This document shows, piece by piece, positions 1 to 7,061 of a DNA stretch of 14,595 nucleotides. Origin of the DNA: JBAZJI01 sp964596325 (GTDB lineage: Bacteria > Patescibacteriota > Minisyncoccia > Minisyncoccales > JAGOPM01); contig CAZQSQ010000022.1 of assembly GCA_964596325.1 (NCBI GenBank), forward strand, positions 1 through 14,595. The letters run 5' to 3'. The notes below the pieces were generated by a model. That model did not search any database. It was not told the origin of the DNA and saw nothing but the letters and a program-made list of their open reading frames with translations. Every line of letters begins with the position of its first letter. The first letter of the stretch is position 1. Both the position numbers and the translations under genes were made by a program.

Positions 1-10
1 GTTTTTTGTA

Positions 11-38
11 TTGCATTCCAAAACATTTTATATATAAT
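11..38 (+). promoter_or_regulatory. Sigma-70-type promoter of the polyamine operon
   Basis: A -35-like TTGCAT (11-16) and a perfect -10 TATAAT (33-38) are separated by 16 bp. Transcription would begin near position 45, leaving a leader of about 24 nt before the ATG at 69. This supports 69, not an upstream in-frame ATG at 6, as the true start of the first gene. Confidence 0.6.
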
Positions 39-68
39 AAATTCATCAATTCCAAAAAAACTAAATAT

Positions 69-1100
69 ATGAGTAAGAAAGCAATTTTGAAAGAGACTAT
101 CAACCATATTGATATTAAATCTTTCAACGCGATCCCGATCGTGGATCAATTCAACGACATGGCATTTTCCGCCAGAACGTTGGCTAGAGCGTCGTATATC
201 TACGACGACATGATTAAGGACAAAAAATGTTCTATTTTTTTATGCCTAGCCGGCTCTTTGATTAGCGCCGGGCTAAAGGCCGCTATTTATGATCTGCTAA
301 AAAATAATATGATCGACGCCATTATCTCTACCGGCGCCAATATTGTCGACCAGGATTTTTTTGAAGGTTTAGGATATAGGCATTACAAAGGTAACATCTT
401 TGCCAATGACGATGCGCTCATGAAGCAAAATATTGATCGCATTTACGATACCTACATCGATGAGGACGAATTATTACACTGCGATGCCACGGTCGCCAAA
501 ATCGCCCGAGAGCTTGAGCCTCGCCCCTACTCTTCCCGCGAGTTTATCGCGCAAATGGGCAAATATTTGAAGCAAAACAATTTGGGTAAAGATTCCATTG
601 TTCGCTTAGCTTACGAAAAAAATGTCCCGATTTTTGTCCCGGCCTTTTCGGATTGCAGCGCCGGCTTGGGCTTGGCCAACTATCAGCACAAAATGGGCAA
701 GCAGCCGAAAGTTACCATTGATTCGGTGCAGGACTTCTTAGAATTAACCAAAATAAAGATTAAAGCGGGAGAAACCGGCCTATTTATGCTCGCTGGGGGC
801 GTACCAAAAAATTTCGCCCAAGACACCACTGTCATGGCCGAGATCCTAACCGAAAAAGAAGCCAAGCTCCACAAATATGCCGTCCAAATTACCGTAGCCG
901 ACGAACGCGATGGCGCACTCTCGGGCTCAACTTTGCGTGAGGCTCACTCTTGGGGAAAAGTCGGCGAAGAAAACGAGCAAATGGTTTACTCAGAAGCTAC
1001 CCTGGCCTTCCCGCTCATTGCCAGTTACGTCTACCATAAAAAGAACTGGAAAACTCGGGAAGCAAAAAACTATAATAAATTTCTAGACAACGAAAAGTAA
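69..1100 (+). CDS. Deoxyhypusine synthase family protein (bacterial DHS homologue)
   Basis: A 343-residue member of the deoxyhypusine synthase (DHS) family, close to normal family length. DHS uses NAD to move the aminobutyl group of spermidine through an enzyme lysine; bacterial homologues are thought to pass it to a polyamine, for example making homospermidine, since bacteria lack eIF5A. The lysine loop is intact: SWGK with K297, preceded by E291 and D281. By eye against human DHS, three polyamine-contact positions differ: D243 is L200, H288 is N248 (in AGGVPKN), and D316 is L284. The ATG at 69 was chosen because a promoter lies at 11-38 and the codons before 69 encode a low-complexity AT-rich stretch. 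There is no clear Shine-Dalgarno. It is first of three genes with arginine decarboxylase and agmatinase, whose product putrescine is a likely substrate. Family assignment is sure; the acceptor is inferred. Confidence 0.93.
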   Translation: MSKKAILKETINHIDIKSFNAIPIVDQFNDMAFSARTLARASYIYDDMIKDKKCSIFLCLAGSLISAGLKAAIYDLLKNNMIDAIISTGANIVDQDFFEGLGYRHYKGNIFANDDALMKQNIDRIYDTYIDEDELLHCDATVAKIARELEPRPYSSREFIAQMGKYLKQNNLGKDSIVRLAYEKNVPIFVPAFSDCSAGLGLANYQHKMGKQPKVTIDSVQDFLELTKIKIKAGETGLFMLAGGVPKNFAQDTTVMAEILTEKEAKLHKYAVQITVADERDGALSGSTLREAHSWGKVGEENEQMVYSEATLAFPLIASYVYHKKNWKTREAKNYNKFLDNEK

Positions 1101-1110
1101 TATAAAAACT

Positions 1111-1137
1111 TGCCCATTTCCCTTTCGGAATTGGGCA
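1111..1137. other. Intercistronic hairpin between DHS homologue and arginine decarboxylase
   Basis: An 11-bp stem with one mismatch (1111-1121 against 1127-1137) closes a 5-nt loop, CTTTC. No U-run follows on the plus strand, so it is not a classical terminator. It lies in the 66-nt space between two genes of one pathway and could be a partial attenuator or an mRNA-stability element that sets the ratio of upstream to downstream product. Confidence 0.5.
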
Positions 1138-1166
1138 TTGTGCATTCAATAATAAACAACAAAAAA

Positions 1167-1772
1167 ATGGAAGAAGTCAACGTCAATAATATAAACACTA
1201 CAACCCCAAATGATACCGACTTAAAACTGGTTCCCAAGAAAGTATTTTTTGTCAGCGGCTCGGGCGTGCACAAAGATAAATTAGCCTCATTTGAGGCGGC
1301 TTTGCGTGCCGCTGGAATCGAGAAATGCAACTTAGTTTATGTTTCCAGCATCTTCCCGCCCGGATGCAAAATTATTTCCAAGAATGAGGGCTTAAAACAT
1401 CTAAATGCCGGCCAAATCACTTTCTGCGTGATGGCCCGCAATGATACCAGCGAGCCTAATCGGCTAATCTCTTCAGCTATCGGCTTGGCTGTGCCCAGTG
1501 ATTCCAATAACTACGGCTACCTTTCCGAGCACCATGCTTTTGGAGAAAAAGGCGAAGTGGCCGGAGAATATGCCGAAGATTTGGCTGCCACAATGTTGGC
1601 CACCACTTTGGGCGTAGATTTTGATGTTAATTCCGCTTGGGACGAACGCAAAGAAACTTACACTTCCAGCGGCCATATTTTTAAGACTACCCATACCGCC
1701 CAGTCTGCGGAAGGCAACAAAGATGGTCTTTGGACTACCACTATTGCCGCTGCCGTATTTTTATTCGACTAA
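1167..1772 (+). CDS. Pyruvoyl-dependent arginine decarboxylase (PvlArgDC)
   Basis: Decarboxylates L-arginine to agmatine with a protein-derived pyruvoyl group instead of PLP. The 201-residue proenzyme carries the family's self-cleavage site in YVSSIFPPG: cleavage is expected between S60 and S61, giving a short beta chain and an alpha chain capped by pyruvate. Other family features are the glycine-rich VSGSGVHKDKL segment before it and GYLSEHHAFGEKG after it. The N-terminal 20 or so residues (Asn/Thr-rich) extend beyond the core fold and look non-conserved. ATG 1167 is chosen over an in-frame codon at 1110 because the earlier codons cover the hairpin at 1111-1137. The leader is A-rich without a Shine-Dalgarno. 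The agmatinase gene follows 5 nt after the stop, so the agmatine made here is directly used by the next product. Common in archaea and scattered in bacteria. Confidence 0.95.
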   Translation: MEEVNVNNINTTTPNDTDLKLVPKKVFFVSGSGVHKDKLASFEAALRAAGIEKCNLVYVSSIFPPGCKIISKNEGLKHLNAGQITFCVMARNDTSEPNRLISSAIGLAVPSDSNNYGYLSEHHAFGEKGEVAGEYAEDLAATMLATTLGVDFDVNSAWDERKETYTSSGHIFKTTHTAQSAEGNKDGLWTTTIAAAVFLFD

Positions 1773-1777
1773 ATATT

Positions 1778-2623
1778 ATGCCCAGCAATTTTGGCGGATT
1801 AGAAAAAAAATATTGCCAATACCAAACCTCTCGGTTTGCCGTTTTGCCGGTTCCCTTTGATGCTACCAGCACCTGGATAAAGGGCGCGGATTTGGGGCCC
1901 AAGGCCGCCATTGAGGCTTCTGGCAATATGGAACTTTACGATATAGCCACGGATAGTGAACCATACTTAAAAGGGATATTTACCGACAAGCCAATCCGGG
2001 CTAAAAAGACCAAGGATATGGTCGCTAAAGTGCAAAAACAAATCGCTAAATATTTAAGCAATGGGAAAATCCCGATAGTCTTAGGCGGAGAGCATTCGGT
2101 TTCCGCCGGAGCTATTTATGCGGCCGCTGAGCAATACCCTGACTTAAGCATTTTGCATTTTGATGCGCATTCAGACCGGCGCGATATTTATGAGGGTGAC
2201 AAATTTAATCATGCCTGCGTGATGGCCCGTGCCCAAGAAAAATGCCGCAATATTGTTTCGGTGGGAATTAGAAGCCAAGCCATTGAAGAAAAAGAAAATT
2301 TGGCCAAGGATACGATATTTTTTGCCCACGAAATTTACCGCGAGCCTACCCTGCCAGAAAAAGTTTGCCAAGCCCTAAAAAATGAAAATATTTACCTCAC
2401 AATCGATTTGGATGTTTTCGATTCCGGCTTAATGCCCTCCACGGGCACACCTGAGCCCGGCGGGCTTACTTGGTACCAAGTCCTGGAAGTGATCGACAAG
2501 GTGGCCAAACAAAAAAATATTATCGGTTTTGATGTGGTAGAGCTCTGTCCCAACAAAATCAATAAAGCGCCGGACTTTTTAGCCGCCAAACTCGTTTACT
2601 CGATTATGGCCAGAATAAAGTAA
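1778..2623 (+). CDS. speB: Agmatinase (ureohydrolase family)
   Basis: Hydrolyses agmatine to putrescine and urea using a binuclear Mn centre. The 281-residue protein has all ureohydrolase metal motifs: GGEHS (H106), DAHSD (D129, H131, D133) and DLD in TIDLDVFD (D210, D212), followed by PSTGTPEPGG. It is agmatinase rather than arginase by length, by the TGTPEPGG loop and by its place directly behind arginine decarboxylase, 5 nt after that stop codon, which suggests translational coupling. ATG 1778 is preferred; an earlier in-frame codon at 1730 would overlap the upstream gene and adds residues foreign to the family. It is the last gene of the operon, followed after about 15 nt by a strong intrinsic terminator. 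Confidence 0.95.
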   Translation: MPSNFGGLEKKYCQYQTSRFAVLPVPFDATSTWIKGADLGPKAAIEASGNMELYDIATDSEPYLKGIFTDKPIRAKKTKDMVAKVQKQIAKYLSNGKIPIVLGGEHSVSAGAIYAAAEQYPDLSILHFDAHSDRRDIYEGDKFNHACVMARAQEKCRNIVSVGIRSQAIEEKENLAKDTIFFAHEIYREPTLPEKVCQALKNENIYLTIDLDVFDSGLMPSTGTPEPGGLTWYQVLEVIDKVAKQKNIIGFDVVELCPNKINKAPDFLAAKLVYSIMARIK

Positions 2624-2636
2624 AAATATAAAAAAA

Positions 2637-2663
2637 TACCCCAAGGTCTTGGGGCATTTTTTT
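2637..2663 (+). terminator. Intrinsic terminator of the polyamine operon
   Basis: The stem CCCCAA/TTGGGG (2639-2644 with 2649-2654) closes a GGTC loop and is followed by seven T residues (2657-2663). An A-run precedes it on the other side. It ends the three-gene operon. Confidence 0.9.
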
Positions 2664-2669
2664 ATAGCG

Positions 2670-2698
2670 TTGCGCCCGATAATCCTTTATGGTATAAC
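2670..2698 (+). promoter_or_regulatory. Promoter of the 336-aa orphan gene
   Basis: A -35-like TTGCGC (2670-2675, three of six consensus bases) and a -10 TATAAC (2693-2698, five of six) are separated by exactly 17 bp. It starts 6 bp after the preceding terminator's T-run, so the orphan gene is transcribed independently of the polyamine operon. Confidence 0.6.
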
Positions 2699-2721
2699 AA
2701 CGCATCTTTAATAAATCCTAT

Positions 2722-2730
2722 AAAGGAGGA
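2722..2730 (+). promoter_or_regulatory. Strong Shine-Dalgarno that decides a TTG start
   Basis: AAAGGAGGA lies 7 nt before TTG at 2738. No ATG or GTG is equally well placed in frame, so this site is the main evidence for the TTG initiation codon. Confidence 0.85.
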
Positions 2731-2737
2731 ATAACCA

Positions 2738-3748
2738 TTGAGTGACAAAGGACAAGAGGTGGTAAAACTGCTTGAATCACTTGAAAACGATGTGGAATCT
2801 CGAAAGGAAAAAAGTTTTTTAGCAATTTTCGAGGATCAACGCTTCAGGGAGGCACGAAAAATCTGTCAGCAGGAAAAGGAGGGCGTCTATCGGGAAATAT
2901 TCAAACATCTCGAGGATAGAAAGCAATTCGCGACCGCCCTACTGTTAGACCTGGCCATTGGTGTAGAAGAAGTGGAAGAGGCCGTTAAAGCGGCGATTGT
3001 TACCAAAGATTCTCAAGTTCGCTATGATACGAGGAAATACATTGCCGCCATTATCAATTACGGTTATAAAAAAGGATTTCTGTCTTTGGAAAACCCGCAA
3101 GAGAAAACCCTAAAAATAATCGAACTCATTGAAGCCGACCCGCGCTGCCGCTACAGCTCCAACGTCCAGGCATATTTGGAGAATCCCACTGTAGTTAAAT
3201 TGATTGGCGAATGCGCCGGGGCGGACAAACGTGCGATCATGGAAGGGCTGATGCTCCACATTAAAAGCAAACTTTCTTGGGTCCCGCTGGTTATTATCAA
3301 TGAAATTGCGGGTAAATACTTCGAATTGGAACTGCCTAAAATCCCGGAAAATTTCCAAGGCCGCCTCTCCAAAATCAATAATGAATATTTGATTTGGGGG
3401 CTAGTCAACGGGCTCTACCCTATCGCGATGGAAAAAGAATGCTTTAATAAAGAAATGTCTAATTTGGAATCGGCTTTCTTGCACGTCTCGGGAAAAAAAT
3501 TTTCCCGGTTAATCGGAGCGATGCGCACCCACTACAAAAAGCCCATTCTCATTTGGCTATGCCTAAATTACCTCAACAATGGTCATCTCAGCTGGCCGGC
3601 CCTAAAAGTCCTGGAAGACTGCGCAGAACGCCCGCCATACGAAGACTCAGAAAAAGCCGAAGCCGACATTAATTATGCCAAAGATTCCTGGCTGCGCTTG
3701 GGATACGAGCAAGGCTACATCCTCCACAATAGTTATCCGGAAAAATGA
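2738..3748 (+). CDS. Uncharacterised 336-aa predicted helical protein
   Basis: I do not recognise a family. The protein is soluble, with no signal peptide or membrane segment. Its composition (Glu/Lys-rich, regular hydrophobic spacing, few Gly or Pro outside short turns) suggests an all-helical fold, possibly HEAT- or TPR-like repeats. The first 60 residues are highly charged and may form a coiled coil. A segment RYDTRKYIAAIINYGYKKG near residue 100 resembles INYAKDSWLRLGYEQGYI near the C-terminus, hinting at a repeated unit, but this is weak. It starts with TTG behind a strong Shine-Dalgarno, has its own promoter and ends at its own terminator, so it is a single-gene unit. Base composition matches its neighbours and there is no sign of transfer. 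The ORF and its expression signals are well supported; function is unknown. Confidence 0.85.
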   Translation: MSDKGQEVVKLLESLENDVESRKEKSFLAIFEDQRFREARKICQQEKEGVYREIFKHLEDRKQFATALLLDLAIGVEEVEEAVKAAIVTKDSQVRYDTRKYIAAIINYGYKKGFLSLENPQEKTLKIIELIEADPRCRYSSNVQAYLENPTVVKLIGECAGADKRAIMEGLMLHIKSKLSWVPLVIINEIAGKYFELELPKIPENFQGRLSKINNEYLIWGLVNGLYPIAMEKECFNKEMSNLESAFLHVSGKKFSRLIGAMRTHYKKPILIWLCLNYLNNGHLSWPALKVLEDCAERPPYEDSEKAEADINYAKDSWLRLGYEQGYILHNSYPEK

Positions 3749-3753
3749 AACAT

Positions 3754-3779
3754 TCCCCCGCTACTAGCGGGGGATTTTT
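3754..3779 (+). terminator. Intrinsic terminator between convergent genes
   Basis: A perfect 9-bp stem (3754-3762 with 3766-3774, core CCCCCGCT/AGCGGGGG) closes an ACT loop and is followed by five T residues (3775-3779). It serves the orphan gene. On the minus strand the same hairpin follows the helicase stop codon at 3778-3780, which sits inside the T-run, so it may act in both directions. Confidence 0.9.
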
Positions 3780-5979
3780 AATAATGGATTATCTCGTCTC
3801 CGTCTTCCGAATTATACTCCGATTTATCATAACGCTGGTCTTGGCTGATTTTTTTCCAATCGCTGCCAAAAACCCCAAAATCTCCCAGCCTATTTTTGGA
3901 ACTAAATTGCTGTTTATGCTTGGGGTTTTCTTTTGGCGCAGATTCGCGCATTTGCCGGAAGGCTGATGGCTCACCGCGATAATGCGGCTTATAGCCCTGA
4001 CTTTCGCCCCAAGGGTCACCAGATAGCATATTAACTTCCTCGACCGCGCTTTGGATTTCTTTGAGAAACCTTGAAGGCTTGCTGGCTTGGTCGCCCTTGC
4101 GCTTCCAATCCATCATCGGATAAGTAATGTATAAATTCTCTTTGCAACGGGTGATGGCCACATAAAAAAGCCGCCTCTCCTCCTCTAAAAAGTTCAAATC
4201 ATCCACGGATTTGCCATGCGGGAATGACCCTTCCTTCAAACCGATAATAAAGACCGTATTCCACTCCAAACCCTTAGCCTGATGGATAGTAGAAAGCGTA
4301 ATCGCTTGGCCCTTTTGCCCATTTTCATAAACTTCCCCCTCGAATTCCTCCGACAAAGTCATGGCCGAGAGCATATCGGCAATACTGCCATAGTCCAATG
4401 AAAGCTTAGAAAGTTCGTGCACATCTTCAATCCGCTCTGGAGCATCAGGAAAAGAAACCTTAAGATACTGGGCATAAAAATCGTCCAGCCAACAGAAAAT
4501 TATTTTAGAGATATAGTCAGATGCTTTTTCTTTTTGCGCCAAAGAGGCCCCTTTTATTATTTTCCCCAAAGTAATCATTCCCTCCTTGGCCCGGTTAGGG
4601 GCCATCAAAGCCAAGTCCTTGAGCAAGGCTTCATCATTTATTCCCTCGCGACTATTAAGTGAGTAAATTCTCAAAAAAATTTTGCCCGCGGCCGCTGGCC
4701 CAACCCCGTCAAAAAGCCGCAATACCCTCTCCCAAGCGGTTTGGTCTTTATTATTAGTTAAAGCGCGCAAAAACGCCAAAGTATCCTTGATATGTTGCTG
4801 TTCAAAAAACTTCATACCTCCGCGCATCAGGTAGGCAATAGAATGTTTAGCCAAGGCCAACTCCAGCTCACTGGCGCTGTGCCTCCCGCGGAAAAGCACG
4901 GCAATTTTATTCAAATCTTCACCTTGCGAGCGCATCCTGGCCACTGTCGAAGAGACAAACTCCGCCTCTTTGGTGGCGCTTTCCAGCAGAAAAACTTTGG
5001 GTTTTCTGCCAATATTTTTGACCGCCCTTAAAGTTTTGCGGATTTGCCCGTAATTATGGCGAATGCTTTCATTGGCCACATCTAAAATCTCCGGAATAGA
5101 ACGGTAATTGGTTTCTATTTTATAGACTTTAGCGTCGGGATATTTTTTAGAAAAATTCAAAATATGCTCAATATCTGCCCCGCGGAAAGAATAGATACTC
5201 TGGGCGTCATCGCCTACGGCCATAATATTTTTATGGGTTTCAGCCATTAGTTCTACCATTCCTTCTTGAATAACATTAGTATCCTGATATTCATCCACCA
5301 GCACATATTGGAAACGTTCAGAAATTTTTTGCCGCACCTCGCCGTTATCTTTCAAAATATTTTGCCAATTTATAAGCAAATCATCATAATCCATCAAATT
5401 CTGTTCTTTCTTTTTTTCGTTGTAGCGGCCCAGAATTTGTGAAAGCTTGTCGATTTCGCCATCAGCCAACTCCAAATAGGAAAATTGGGAATCCACCACC
5501 TCCTTCATGGGTTTACGTGTGTTTTGTGCCAAGGATAAAACCTCCTGCACCATAACCGCTTTGGGGAAATTAGGATAAGCGCTTTTGGTAATCTGCATCT
5601 CCTCCATTATTCCAGCGATTAAATTCTTGCTATCATCCTCGTCTAAGATACCAAAATCGTTTTTATAGCCGGCAAAAGTGGCGTAGCGGCGTAAAAATAA
5701 ATTAGCAATATGATGAAAGGTGCCGCCCAAAAGCCCTTGTGGGCGGAAACCCAAAAGCGCCTCCACTCGGGAGAGCATTTGGCTGGCCGCCTTTTTAGTG
5801 AAAGTAACCAATAAAATATTTTCCGGATCCACACCCTTTTCCAATAAATAAGCCACACGATAAACCAAAGTCCGCGTCTTACCGCTGCCCGGGCCGGATA
5901 TAACGAGGCAACGCCCATCCCCTTCCAAAACTGCCTTTAGCTGCTCGCCATTAAGTTCTTTTTGATAATCGATTTTCAT
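3778..5979 (-). CDS. UvrD/PcrA-like superfamily 1A DNA helicase
   Basis: ATP-driven 3'-5' DNA helicase of the UvrD/PcrA/Rep group (733 aa, normal length), probably acting in nucleotide-excision repair, mismatch repair or clearing of replication forks. Motifs occur in order: Q motif around Q13, Walker A GPGSGKT (29-35), motif Ia VTFTKKAA (58-65), DEXX-box VDEYQDTN (228-235), motif III VGDDAQSIYSFRGAD (255-269), motif IV YRSIPEIL, motif V with STIHQAKGLEW (about 560-575) and motif VI with RRLFYVAITRCKENLY (about 600-615). The C-terminal 90 or so residues are polar, basic and low in complexity, as in UvrD/PcrA tails that bind partner proteins; this tail does not show a clear Tudor-like ending by eye. 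The gene is transcribed alone, upstream of a shared terminator at 3754-3779. Whether it is the UvrD or Rep orthologue cannot be settled here. Confidence 0.95.
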   Translation of the reverse strand: MKIDYQKELNGEQLKAVLEGDGRCLVISGPGSGKTRTLVYRVAYLLEKGVDPENILLVTFTKKAASQMLSRVEALLGFRPQGLLGGTFHHIANLFLRRYATFAGYKNDFGILDEDDSKNLIAGIMEEMQITKSAYPNFPKAVMVQEVLSLAQNTRKPMKEVVDSQFSYLELADGEIDKLSQILGRYNEKKKEQNLMDYDDLLINWQNILKDNGEVRQKISERFQYVLVDEYQDTNVIQEGMVELMAETHKNIMAVGDDAQSIYSFRGADIEHILNFSKKYPDAKVYKIETNYRSIPEILDVANESIRHNYGQIRKTLRAVKNIGRKPKVFLLESATKEAEFVSSTVARMRSQGEDLNKIAVLFRGRHSASELELALAKHSIAYLMRGGMKFFEQQHIKDTLAFLRALTNNKDQTAWERVLRLFDGVGPAAAGKIFLRIYSLNSREGINDEALLKDLALMAPNRAKEGMITLGKIIKGASLAQKEKASDYISKIIFCWLDDFYAQYLKVSFPDAPERIEDVHELSKLSLDYGSIADMLSAMTLSEEFEGEVYENGQKGQAITLSTIHQAKGLEWNTVFIIGLKEGSFPHGKSVDDLNFLEEERRLFYVAITRCKENLYITYPMMDWKRKGDQASKPSRFLKEIQSAVEEVNMLSGDPWGESQGYKPHYRGEPSAFRQMRESAPKENPKHKQQFSSKNRLGDFGVFGSDWKKISQDQRYDKSEYNSEDGDEIIHY

Positions 5980-5993
5980 TGCACAATTGCCTT

Positions 5994-6024
5994 ATTATCT
6001 TACTTCACTGGAAAATTTTCGCAA
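5994..6024 (-). promoter_or_regulatory. Possible helicase promoter
   Basis: On the minus strand TTGCGA (6024-6019) is followed after 16 bp by TAAGAT (6002-5997), or after 19 bp by GATAAT (5999-5994). Both are imperfect. The -35 element overlaps the tail of the upstream terminator, which is compact but plausible. Confidence 0.35.
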
Positions 6025-6025
6025 A

Positions 6026-6052
6026 CCCCGCACCGATATTTCCGGTGCGGGG
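6026..6052 (-). terminator. Hairpin terminator of the nucleotidase/HD cluster
   Basis: A perfect 10-bp GC-rich stem (6026-6035 with 6043-6052) closes a 7-nt loop. On the minus strand it is followed by TTTGCG and then AAAATTTT, a weak U-tract, so it is an imperfect intrinsic terminator. It lies between the end of the Cys-rich gene and the start of the helicase. Confidence 0.65.
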
Positions 6053-6084
6053 AAAATTATCCAAACAAATTGCCCCAAGATTGA

Positions 6085-6387
6085 TTATTGCGGAGAGCAA
6101 AATTGCTCTTTGCATGAATCTTGTTGTGCTCCGGCAGGCATCGTGCCGCATGAACTGCACATTTTCTGCGCCGCATCGCTAGCGGCTTCTTGGGCCTCTT
6201 GCATTATTCCGGTCATGTCTTGAAAGGTTATCTCACCGGGCAGATCAAATTCGTGGGGATCAACCACCCAAGNNNNNNNNNNNNNNNNNNNNNNNNNNNN
6301 NNNNNNNNNNNNNNNNNNNNNNNNNNNNNNNNNNNNNNNNNNNNNNNNNNNNNNNNNNNNNNNNNNNNNNNNCACTTTTTTATTCAT
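6085..6387 (-). CDS. Small Cys-rich protein, interrupted by an assembly gap
   Basis: Readable parts are a start, MNKKV from ATG 6387, and a C-terminal end of about 61 residues (6085-6272) that starts WVVDPHEFDLPGE and stops at TAA 6085-6087. They are separated by 100 N, so it is not certain that both belong to one gene. The C-terminal part is acidic and Ala/Gln-rich and ends with four cysteines spaced C-x2-C-x11-C-x4-C, which could bind a metal or form disulfides. The N-terminal MNKKV would fit the start of a signal peptide, in which case the cysteines would be extracellular. ATG 6387 lies 2 nt after the stop of the HD gene, so the two are probably coupled. Family not recognised. Confidence 0.55.
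   Translation of the reverse strand: MNKKVXXXXXXXXXXXXXXXXXXXXXXXXXXXXXXXXXXWVVDPHEFDLPGEITFQDMTGIMQEAQEAASDAAQKMCSSCGTMPAGAQQDSCKEQFCSPQ
6273..6372. other. Assembly gap (100 N)
   Basis: Exactly 100 N, the conventional placeholder for a scaffold gap of unknown size. The reading frame and gene content across it cannot be inferred. Confidence 0.99.
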
Positions 6388-6389
6388 AT

Positions 6390-7061
6390 TCAACGTTTGT
6401 TTTGTTTTACTTCGCGCTCCAGCTGTAAGATATAATTTTTCATATAGACAACCAAGGGTTTGGAGGCTTTTTTCCCGAATTTAGTTTTGAAATTTTTCAA
6501 ATAACTTATTTGAAAATTAAGCTCATCGGTTATATATGGGCCAACGCCCTGCCCCCGGTCAAACCGCAAATCAAAATCCGTATTGGAAAGCCCCCATGTT
6601 TCCCCCTTAATATTAATCGGATCGAAAAGTGGTTTTTTGTGGGCGGTAAAAATAAAATTCCTTGCCAAACCGATGGCGCCCAAGGAGTCCAACATATCGG
6701 CATCGCGGATAATATCTAAAAGGCGGCCATGCCCTTCTCGATTTTTATTGTGGTAACGAATCGCATTGCAAATATCTATAATTTCCTCCCCGGTCCACGA
6801 TTGGCTTTTTTCCAAAAAAGCCTTGGCGAATTTGGCCCCCTCTTCCCCATGGTTGCGCCAAAGAGTGCCATTACGGGCCACATCATGCAAGAGAGCGGCC
6901 GCCTCTACTGTTTCTAAATTAGGATATTTTTCCGACCGGGCGATTTTGAGTGCCCAATCGCGCACTCGATCAACATGTCCAAACCCATGGACAATATCTT
7001 CAACAATGTGATTGCGCACATATTCCTCAATGGCGGAAATTCTCGCGCTCTTATACTTCAT
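6390..7061 (-). CDS. HD-domain phosphohydrolase
   Basis: Metal-dependent phosphohydrolase of the HD superfamily, 223 aa. The metal-binding set is visible: H29 in the HGFGHVDRV segment, H59-D60 in LLHDVA, H104 in AIRYHNKN and D120/D122 in IIRDADMLD. This resembles the YedJ-like group of stand-alone HD proteins, whose substrates are mostly nucleotides or other phosphomonoesters; no GGDEF, RelA or RNA-binding domain accompanies it. A C-terminal tail of about 60 residues is helical and basic. Its start overlaps the end of the UMPH-1-like nucleotidase gene by 11 bp, so the two are translated together and probably act on related phosphorylated compounds. That functional link is inferred from the overlap, not shown by sequence. 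The exact substrate is unknown. Confidence 0.88.
   Translation of the reverse strand: MKYKSARISAIEEYVRNHIVEDIVHGFGHVDRVRDWALKIARSEKYPNLETVEAAALLHDVARNGTLWRNHGEEGAKFAKAFLEKSQSWTGEEIIDICNAIRYHNKNREGHGRLLDIIRDADMLDSLGAIGLARNFIFTAHKKPLFDPINIKGETWGLSNTDFDLRFDRGQGVGPYITDELNFQISYLKNFKTKFGKKASKPLVVYMKNYILQLEREVKQNKR

Noticed and set aside
6..68. N-terminal extension of the DHS homologue from ATG 6
   Set aside because: It overlaps the predicted promoter (TATAAT at 33-38) and encodes low-complexity residues outside the family.
1730..1777. Earlier start for agmatinase overlapping the decarboxylase gene
   Set aside because: The added residues are Cys/Arg-rich shadow translation of the upstream gene; ATG 1778 gives a normal length.
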